From Streptococcus cuniculipharyngis (lineage in GTDB: Bacteria; Bacillota; Bacilli; Lactobacillales; Streptococcaceae), in contig NZ_VOHL01000002.1 in the NCBI RefSeq assembly GCF_007859195.1, positions 206,137 to 270,136 of the forward strand: DNA of 64,000 nt, written 5' to 3'. The notes under the pieces are model-generated. The model did no database searches. It saw only the letters and a program-made list of their open reading frames with translations, and was not told the DNA's origin. The position numbers were made by a program, and so were the translations under genes. Positions 59,022 through 64,000 of the stretch are shown here, piece by piece. The first letter of the stretch is position 1. The number at the start of each line of letters is the position of its first letter.

Positions 59022-59052
59022 AAATCACCAGAAAGAAACTTTCCAGTGATTT
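59022..59052 (-). terminator. pcsB terminator
   Basis: A 14-bp stem with two G-T wobbles (arms 59022-59035 and 59039-59052), followed by a weak T-run on the minus strand. Confidence 0.65.
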
Positions 59053-59067
59053 CGTTTAACGCTTAGC

Positions 59068-60762
59068 TTATGGATAAATGTACATTACTGTACCACCCCA
59101 ATAACTTTCGTAAGGGTTAAAGGTACCACGATAGTTACCAATTGATTGATTACCATTGTAGTTAGATTCCATTACTTGGATACTTGTTGGACTATTAACT
59201 GCTGTAACAAGGGCAACGTGACCATAGCCACCACCATCATATGGCCAAACAGCGATAGCTCCAACCGTTGGAGTCGTTCCTACAGAGTAACCCGCCGCTT
59301 GTGCACTAGCAATCCACTGATTACCATTACCCCAATAACCACCAACCCAAGGTGCAAGAGATTTTACACCCCAAGTACATTGACCAACTGGGTATGGATT
59401 AGTTGCATCATAAGTCTGTTTTACTGTGGTTGTTTGTTCAACAACTGGTTGAGCTGCAACTTGCTCTTCAACTACCGATGCTGCTGGAGTTTCTGCAACC
59501 ACAGGCTGCTCTACGACAGGGGCTTCTGATGCGACAACTTCTTCAACAACTGGAGTCTCTGACACAACTGTTTGCTCTACCACTGGCGCTTCTGATGCGA
59601 TTGGTGCTTCTACAACAGGAGCTTCTGAACTTGCAACGGTTTCCACCACTGGCGCTTCTGATGCAACAACTTCTTCAACTACTGGAGTCTCTGACACAAC
59701 TGTTTGCTCTACCACTGGCGCTTCTGATGCAACAACTTCTTCAACTACTGGAGTTTCTGACACAACTGCTTGCTCTACCACTGAAGTTTCTGATACGACT
59801 GGCGCCTCTACAACAGGAGCTTCTGAACTTGCAACAGTTTCCACCATTGGCGCTTCTGATGCAACAACTTCTTCAACTACCGGAGTTTCTGACACAACTG
59901 CTTGCTCTACCACTGAGGTTTCTGATACGACTGGCACTTCTGCAACAGGAGTCTCTGAACTTGCAATTGCTTCTGTGACAATTGGAGTTTCCGTAACAGT
60001 TTGCTCTACCACTGGCTCTTGTGCAACAGGAACTACCGCCTCAGCCTGAGCACGAGCTTCCAATTCTGCTTGAATTTGTGCTGCAACAGCCGCTGCTTCT
60101 TCAGCTTGCTTTTCAGCAAGAATCACTGCTTTTTGATTCTCTGCATTAGCGATTTCTGTCGCCAAATTAGCCTGGACAACTTCCAACTCAGCTTGTTGGC
60201 TTGACAAGGCAACTGTATTAGCTGCAATTGTTGCTTGGTTAGCTGCCACTAAATTTTGAGCCTCTTGGTTTTTAGCTTGTTTAGATTCTAAAGTAACCTT
60301 GTCTGCTTTTTGTTGAGACAACATATTATCACTAGCAACCACAATTTCACGGATTGCCACAATGCGGTTGATGGCTTCAGAAATTGATTTTGAGTTCAAA
60401 ATGGTATTGATATAGTTAGTTGCTGTATTATTTTTTTGAGCACTACGTGCTTGTTTTTTCAATGATGCATTACGAGCAACGATTTTACTTGACAATGATT
60501 GAATTTGTTCTGTCAATGCTTGTGACTCAGCTTGCAATCGTTCATTTTCTGCGACTAAATTGTCTTGTTCTACTTGAAGAGAACTTACTTGAGCTTGAAT
60601 AGCTGCTACTTGACCTTGAGCAAGAGTTTGTTGTTCTGTTAAATTACTAATAACACTATCTTGAGCAGCAATTTGCGAGTCGTAATCTTCCGCGTTTACT
60701 GCTGTTGCAGTCGTAAGCGTTACCCCACTAACCAATACTGCTGATAAAATACGTTTTTTCAT
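59068..60762 (-). CDS. pcsB: PcsB-like peptidoglycan hydrolase with extended repeat linker
   Basis: A 564-residue secreted hydrolase needed for daughter-cell separation in related species. It has a signal peptide (about 1-25, ending VNA), a coiled coil (about 28-235) that in PcsB docks to FtsEX, then an Ala/Val/Glu/Pro-rich repeat linker (about 240-445). A CHAP domain follows with catalytic Cys462 (VGQCTWGVK) and His515 (YGHVALV). Pneumococcal PcsB is 392 residues; the difference is the linker. The start is 60762 with GAAGGAG upstream. Located beside mreCD, and its promoter has a WalR-like box. Confidence 0.92.
   Translation of the reverse strand: MKKRILSAVLVSGVTLTTATAVNAEDYDSQIAAQDSVISNLTEQQTLAQGQVAAIQAQVSSLQVEQDNLVAENERLQAESQALTEQIQSLSSKIVARNASLKKQARSAQKNNTATNYINTILNSKSISEAINRIVAIREIVVASDNMLSQQKADKVTLESKQAKNQEAQNLVAANQATIAANTVALSSQQAELEVVQANLATEIANAENQKAVILAEKQAEEAAAVAAQIQAELEARAQAEAVVPVAQEPVVEQTVTETPIVTEAIASSETPVAEVPVVSETSVVEQAVVSETPVVEEVVASEAPMVETVASSEAPVVEAPVVSETSVVEQAVVSETPVVEEVVASEAPVVEQTVVSETPVVEEVVASEAPVVETVASSEAPVVEAPIASEAPVVEQTVVSETPVVEEVVASEAPVVEQPVVAETPAASVVEEQVAAQPVVEQTTTVKQTYDATNPYPVGQCTWGVKSLAPWVGGYWGNGNQWIASAQAAGYSVGTTPTVGAIAVWPYDGGGYGHVALVTAVNSPTSIQVMESNYNGNQSIGNYRGTFNPYESYWGGTVMYIYP
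59470..60010 (-). repeat. Degenerate repeats encoding the PcsB linker
   Basis: In-frame units alternate PVVEEVVASEA, PVVEQTVVSET and PVVETVASSEA; nearly identical blocks (for example at 59545-59735 and 59735-59925) show recent segmental duplication. The repeats should form a long flexible or extended wall-spanning linker and may vary in length between strains. Confidence 0.85.
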
Positions 60763-60797
60763 AATAATGATTACTCCTTCTCTATATGACACTATCT

Positions 60798-60841
60798 ATT
60801 ATAGCAAATAAAGGCCCGTCTTATGTTACGCATTTATTACA
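60798..60841 (-). promoter_or_regulatory. pcsB promoter with WalR-like box
   Basis: A -10 TATAAT (60798-60803) lies downstream of minus-strand TGTAAT-N5-CGTAAC (60825-60841), one mismatch from the WalR/VicR direct repeat TGTWAH-N5-TGTWAH. pcsB is the best-known WalR target in pneumococcus, and no good -35 is seen, as expected for an activated promoter. Confidence 0.65.
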
Positions 60842-60868
60842 CTTATATGTTAAAACAAAGTAATCCTT

Positions 60869-61354
60869 TTACACATTGGACTTCCATAGCTGAAAAATAA
60901 GGTAAAGAAAGATATTATAGAGAAGGGTTGGGGCCAAATTATAGGTGATAAACAAAAGAAACGGGTAGGTTGTGAGCTGATAAAGGCTAGCTAAACCATA
61001 AATCATGATTTCAAAAACAAAATTCATGATAATGAAAACCATTAACCCCTGAAAAAATTTCACTTCCTTGTCATAACCCATTTTCCGAATCAAAAAGATG
61101 AGACAAGGGAAAATAAGACTGGCCATCCCAAACATATTAACATAATAAAGGTCAAAAATAAGCCCTAACATAAAGTATAGCCAATAAAGATAAGGGCTAT
61201 CATCTTCTTGTAAATGACAAAGGAGAGCTAGCAAAATCAGATGCGAATTGATTCGTGAATTTTCCCCAAGGAAATCAGACAGTAAATAAGAGACTTGTCC
61301 ATCAATCAAGAGTAAGAAAAACAAAAAGAGAGGAAATAGCCATTTATTTTTCAT
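60869..61354 (-). CDS. mreD: Rod shape-determining protein MreD
   Basis: A 161-residue membrane protein with five hydrophobic helices and the FDLYYVNMFGMASL segment typical of MreD. It works with MreC in peripheral wall synthesis. The start ATG at 61354 is six bases after GGAG; an ATG two codons earlier is too close. Nine bases separate it from mreC. Confidence 0.88.
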   Translation of the reverse strand: MKNKWLFPLFLFFLLLIDGQVSYLLSDFLGENSRINSHLILLALLCHLQEDDSPYLYWLYFMLGLIFDLYYVNMFGMASLIFPCLIFLIRKMGYDKEVKFFQGLMVFIIMNFVFEIMIYGLASLYQLTTYPFLLFITYNLAPTLLYNIFLYLIFQLWKSNV

Positions 61355-61363
61355 CAACATCTC

Positions 61364-62179
61364 CTACTTCCCCACTAAGGTAACAATTGAAATTTTTGAA
61401 AAATCAGCAGTCGGTTTAACATATACCCTCTTGTTGGCATTGTCCACTTCACTAATGCGACCAACTGAAATATTTTCAACAGACTCTCCATCTAAGCCAC
61501 TGGTTAACACATCAGCATCCCCTTTAAGCTCTGCATCCGTGTTAATTTCAGACACAATAAAGGCTTGTTTTTGATAATCATAGCCCGATAAAATACCATA
61601 TAGCGTCTTATCCTCACTAGTCCATTTCACAGGGATATCTGGGGCAGTTCCTTGATTAGTCAGTAAGATGACTCGACTACTAGTCTTAGAAACTTCAATC
61701 ACCTTCCCCACTAAACCATTATTAGCCAAGGCAAACATTCCCTTATTAACTCCCTTATTTTTACCCGTATTAACAACCAAATCATCTAGCCAAGCTGCTG
61801 AAGTGCGTACAATAACGTCACCTCTAACCTTAGTGACATTGGCTAACTTTTCGTCCATCTGTAATGACGCACGCAGACTCTCATTCTCACTTTTTAAGGA
61901 GACAAGCTCTTTTTCTTGATCTTGCAGACTAATTAGAGTCTTCTTTAATTCTTTATTTTCCTCGTAGGTAACTAGTAAATCATTAACGGTTTGGTTAAGT
62001 TGATCAAGCAAACGAAAAGGCGCAGAAACCACCTCATCAACTCGAGCTACTAAACCAGCCACAGGAGTCGATACAGCAGCAATTGACTCTTTATTTTTCA
62101 GCATAAAAAAAAGAAATGTGACAAGACTAATGACTATCACAATCAAATGTAGCAAAAACTTAGACCATCGACCTTGCAT
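61364..62179 (-). CDS. mreC: Rod shape-determining protein MreC
   Basis: A 271-residue protein with a cytoplasmic start, one membrane helix (about 9-28), a coiled coil (about 60-105) and an extracytoplasmic beta domain (DVIVRTSAAWLDDLVVNTGKNKGV onward). It organises peripheral peptidoglycan synthesis with MreD, RodA and PBPs; mreB is absent in streptococci. It is the first gene after the tRNA block on this strand. Confidence 0.93.
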   Translation of the reverse strand: MQGRWSKFLLHLIVIVISLVTFLFFMLKNKESIAAVSTPVAGLVARVDEVVSAPFRLLDQLNQTVNDLLVTYEENKELKKTLISLQDQEKELVSLKSENESLRASLQMDEKLANVTKVRGDVIVRTSAAWLDDLVVNTGKNKGVNKGMFALANNGLVGKVIEVSKTSSRVILLTNQGTAPDIPVKWTSEDKTLYGILSGYDYQKQAFIVSEINTDAELKGDADVLTSGLDGESVENISVGRISEVDNANKRVYVKPTADFSKISIVTLVGK

Positions 62180-62246
62180 AACTTTACCCCGGACATTCTA
62201 GTAAAAAATAAAACGAGCTATCTTCAGATAACATCGTTTACAAATA

Positions 62247-62334
62247 CGGAGAATAAGGGATTCGAACCCTTGCGCCAGTTACCCGACCTAACGATTTAGC
62301 AAACCGTCCTCTTCAGCCTCTTGAGTAATTCTCC
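62247..62334 (-). tRNA. tRNA-Ser (GCT)
   Basis: 88 nt with long variable arm, acceptor GGAGAAT/ATTCTCC, discriminator G, anticodon GCT. Last tRNA of the block; CCA not encoded. Confidence 0.93.
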
Positions 62335-62347
62335 AAATTATATTAAA

Positions 62348-62421
<74 letters not shown>

Positions 62422-62466
62422 AAGTCATCTACTTGGTAAGCATATACTATAATAATTATTATAGTA

Positions 62467-62537
62467 AGCGGGTGACGAGAATCGAACTCGCGACAACAGC
62501 TTGGAAGGCTGTAGTTTTACCACTAAACTACACCCGC
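62467..62537 (-). tRNA. tRNA-Gly (TCC)
   Basis: 71 nt, acceptor GCGGGTG/CACCCGC, anticodon TCC in loop CTTCCAA. Confidence 0.95.
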
Positions 62538-62544
62538 TTATATA

Positions 62545-62617
62545 TGGCGCGAGACGGAATCGAACCGCCGACACATGGAGCTTCAATCCATTGCTCTACC
62601 AACTGAGCTACCGAGCC
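62545..62617 (-). tRNA. tRNA-Phe (GAA)
   Basis: 73 nt, anticodon GAA. The acceptor pairs GGCTCGG with TCGCGCC, which leaves a T-C mismatch at positions 4-69; otherwise the fold is normal. Confidence 0.92.
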
Positions 62618-62626
62618 AAGCTTCTA

Positions 62627-62700
<74 letters not shown>

Positions 62701-62710
62701 ATATTAGTTA

Positions 62711-62800
62711 AGGAGGATGTGGGATTCGAACCCACGCACGCTTTTACACGCCTGACGGTTTTCAAGACCGTTCCCTTCAGCCAGACTTGGGTAATCCTCC
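62711..62800 (-). tRNA. tRNA-Ser (TGA)
   Basis: 90 nt with long variable arm, acceptor GGAGGAT/ATCCTCC, anticodon TGA in loop CTTGAAA. The discriminator reads T, unlike the usual G of tRNA-Ser. Confidence 0.93.
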
Positions 62801-62813
62801 ATATATCATAACA

Positions 62814-62888
62814 TGGACCTTGTAGGACTCGAACCTACGACCGCTCGGTTATGAGCCGAGTGCTCTAACCAGTTGAGCTAAAGGTCCC
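62814..62888 (-). tRNA. tRNA with anticodon CAT, probably tRNA-Ile2
   Basis: 75 nt, acceptor GGACCTT/AAGGTCC with C4-G69 and C5-G68, the pairs recognised by the lysidine synthase TilS, so this is more likely the AUA-reading tRNA-Ile2 than Met. There is one extra T between the acceptor and the D-stem. Confidence 0.8.
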
Positions 62889-62917
62889 CAGCAATCCATC
62901 GTTATATTATAACAAAT

Positions 62918-62990
62918 AGCGGCGAAGGGGATCGAACCCCCGACCTCCCGGGTATGAACCGGACGCTCTAGCCAGCTGAGCTACACCGCC
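62918..62990 (-). tRNA. Elongator tRNA-Met (CAT)
   Basis: 73 nt opening GGCGGTGTAGCTCAGCTGG, anticodon CAT in loop TTCATAC. The T-stem has only four clean G (CGGGG against CCCTT), leaving one mismatch. Confidence 0.88.
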
Positions 62991-62995
62991 ATCAA

Positions 62996-63069
62996 TCGGG
63001 AAGACAGGATTCGAACCTGCGACCCCTTGGTCCCAAACCAAGTACTCTACCAAGCTGAGCTACTTCCCG
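62996..63069 (-). tRNA. tRNA-Pro (TGG)
   Basis: 74 nt, acceptor CGGGAAG/CTTCCCG, anticodon TGG in loop TTTGGGA. Confidence 0.95.
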
Positions 63070-63080
63070 ATAATTGATGA

Positions 63081-63154
63081 TGCACCCTAGAGGAGTCGAA
63101 CCTCTAACCGCCTGATTCGTAGTCAGGTACTCTATCCAGTTGAGCTAAGGGTGC
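63081..63154 (-). tRNA. tRNA-Arg (ACG)
   Basis: 74 nt, acceptor GCACCCT/AGGGTGC, anticodon ACG, whose first base is normally edited to inosine by TadA. Confidence 0.95.
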
Positions 63155-63174
63155 TCTATATAATTACTATATGA

Positions 63175-63260
63175 TGCCGAGGACCGGAATCGAACCGGTA
63201 CGAAGGTTACCCTTCGCAGGATTTTAAGTCCTGTGCGTCTGCCAGTTCCGCCACCCCGGC
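63175..63260 (-). tRNA. tRNA-Leu (TAA)
   Basis: 86 nt with long variable arm, acceptor GCCGGGG/CCTCGGC, anticodon TAA in loop CTTAAAA. Confidence 0.95.
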
Positions 63261-63266
63261 CCCTCA

Positions 63267-63338
63267 AGCGAACGACGGGATTCGAACCCGCGACCCCCAC
63301 CTTGGCAAGGTGGTGTTCTACCACTGAACTACGTTCGC
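63267..63338 (-). tRNA. tRNA-Gly (GCC)
   Basis: 72 nt, acceptor GCGAACG/CGTTCGC, anticodon GCC in loop TTGCCAA. Confidence 0.95.
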
Positions 63339-63345
63339 ATGATGA

Positions 63346-63418
63346 TGCCGGCTACATGACTTGAACACGCGACCCTCTGATTACAAATCAGATGCTCTAC
63401 CAACTGAGCTAAGCCGGC
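63346..63418 (-). tRNA. tRNA-Thr (TGT)
   Basis: 73 nt, acceptor GCCGGCT/AGCCGGC, anticodon TGT in loop TTTGTAA. Confidence 0.95.
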
Positions 63419-63431
63419 CTATTATTAGTTA

Positions 63432-63513
63432 TGCGGGTTAAGGGACTTGAACCCCCACGCCTCGCGGCGCCAGATCCTAAATCTGGTGCGTCTGCCAATT
63501 CCGCCAAACCCGC
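63432..63513 (-). tRNA. tRNA-Leu (TAG)
   Basis: 82 nt with long variable arm, acceptor GCGGGTT/AACCCGC, anticodon TAG in loop TTTAGGA. Confidence 0.95.
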
Positions 63514-63518
63514 CTATA

Positions 63519-63591
63519 TGACCCGTGCTGGGCTCGAACCAGCGACCCATTGATTAAAAGTCAATTGCTCTACCAACTGAGCTAACGAGTC
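63519..63591 (-). tRNA. tRNA-Lys (TTT)
   Basis: 73 nt, acceptor GACTCGT/ACGGGTC with one wobble, anticodon TTT in loop CTTTTAA. Confidence 0.95.
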
Positions 63592-63629
63592 TAACCAATT
63601 GTTTTCCTAAATAGTACTACCACTATTTA

Positions 63630-63702
63630 CGGTCCCGACGGGAATCGAACCCGCGATCTTCGCCGTGACAGGGCGACGTGATAACCGCTACACTACGGGA
63701 CC
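63630..63702 (-). tRNA. tRNA-Asp (GTC)
   Basis: 73 nt, acceptor GGTCCCG/CGGGACC, anticodon GTC in loop CTGTCAC, discriminator G. Confidence 0.95.
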
Positions 63703-63706
63703 TATA

Positions 63707-63779
63707 TGGGAGTTAACGGGATCGAACCGCTGACCCTCTGCTTGTAAGGCAGATGCTCTCCCAGCTGAGCTAAACTCCC
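63707..63779 (-). tRNA. tRNA-Val (TAC)
   Basis: 73 nt, acceptor GGGAGTT/AACTCCC, anticodon TAC in loop CTTACAA. First tRNA after the 5S gene. Confidence 0.95.
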
Positions 63780-63852
63780 ATTCTGGGGCTTAGCTCAAAC
63801 TGGTCCCTGTCGTGCACTAACGCTGCGACAAAGTCGAACTCACGTTCTCCTT

Positions 63853-63869
63853 AGCTGAGCTAAACTCCC
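63853..63869 (-). pseudogene. Duplicated 5' fragment of tRNA-Val
   Basis: Minus-strand GGGAGTTTAGCTCAGCT repeats the first 17 bases of the tRNA-Val at 63707-63779, then diverges. It sits between that tRNA and 5S rRNA and looks like a leftover of recombination or duplication in the rRNA-tRNA spacer. Confidence 0.6.
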
Positions 63870-63874
63870 TCTTA

Positions 63875-63990
63875 GCTAAGCGACTACCATATCTCACAGG
63901 GGGCAACCCCCAACTACTTCCGGCGTGCTAGGGCTTAACTACTGTGTTCGGCATGGGTACAGGTGTATCTCCTAGGCTATCATCACTTAA
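63875..63990 (-). rRNA. rrf: 5S ribosomal RNA
   Basis: A 116-nt 5S gene: the minus strand begins TTAAGTGATGATAGCCTAGG and ends AGTCGCTTAGC, and the two ends pair. It contains the conserved ACACCTGTACCCATGCCGAA. The 23S and 16S genes should lie beyond base 64000. The tRNA block follows it on the same strand. Confidence 0.97.
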
Positions 63991-64000
63991 CTAACTCTTC

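Noticed and set aside
59403..59978. 191-codon plus-strand frame opposite pcsB
   Set aside because: Leu/Gln-rich antisense shadow of the PcsB linker repeats, no ribosome binding site.

Overview
The window is a stretch of Streptococcus chromosome. The evidence is a set of genus-typical genes and neighbourhoods: codY beside an AlaT-like aminotransferase, glnR-glnA beside a short FUSC protein and pgk, rpoY-rnjA, rocS, cppA, a PcsB-like CHAP hydrolase beside mreCD, LPXTG surface proteins, and a 5S-plus-17-tRNA block whose tRNAs do not encode CCA. The species cannot be named from sequence alone; protein details (a long-linker PcsB, a double-AAA+ beta-helix protein) do not point to a well-studied pathogen.

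Layout. 1-7.2 kb (minus): nicotinamidase-like fragment, codY, aminotransferase, a zinc alcohol dehydrogenase with a MerR-type promoter, trxA, mutS2, cvpA, zapA. 7.3-11.3 kb (plus): rnhC, lepB, recD2, whose 3' end carries a cluster of DnaA-box sequences. 11.3-14.9 kb: dinB (minus) and pflB (plus, with a cre site). 14.9-22.7 kb: an accessory island made of an Rgg-type regulator (minus) and a divergent three-gene operon. The operon encodes an LPXTG-anchored HExxH metalloprotease with a 45-bp repeat stalk, a cytoplasmic beta-helix protein with two CbxX/EccA-type AAA+ domains (the first apparently dead), and a small membrane protein. 22.8-31.9 kb: TauE permease, cppA, serine hydrolase, aquaglyceroporin, a serine-rich LPXTG protein whose promoter spacer contains a run of ten G, ybaB, a DEDDh exonuclease, rocS and a flavoprotein. 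31.9-35.1 kb (minus): tsaB-rimI-tsaD-ltaE. 35.2-37.2 kb (plus): rpoY-rnjA. 37.2-43.3 kb (minus): glnRA, FUSC protein, pgk, gap and an MFS transporter. 43.4-49.6 kb (minus): rpsL-rpsG-fusA, rpmG-secE-nusG and gltX. 50-54.8 kb: formate/nitrite channel (plus), radA and dut (minus), gpsA-galU (plus). 54.9-62.2 kb (minus): rhomboid protease, 5-formyl-THF cyclo-ligase, plsX, recO, prs, pcsB, mreD, mreC. 62.2-64 kb (minus): 17 tRNA genes and 5S rRNA, the tail of an rRNA operon that continues beyond the window.

How the parts relate. Most of the window is housekeeping. Carbon control is suggested by cre-like sites at pflB, codY, the MFS gene and weakly the formate channel; nitrogen control by a perfect GlnR box at glnRA; wall homeostasis by a WalR-like box at pcsB. 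The most unusual content is (i) the Rgg/protease/AAA+/membrane-protein island, with two related operator-like sequences 60 bp apart between its divergent promoters, and (ii) the poly-G promoter of the serine-rich surface protein, which looks built for phase variation. Smaller oddities are a radA that has no ATG/GTG/TTG start upstream of its zinc finger, a MerR-type operator with no MerR gene nearby, DnaA boxes inside recD2, and decayed gene scraps.
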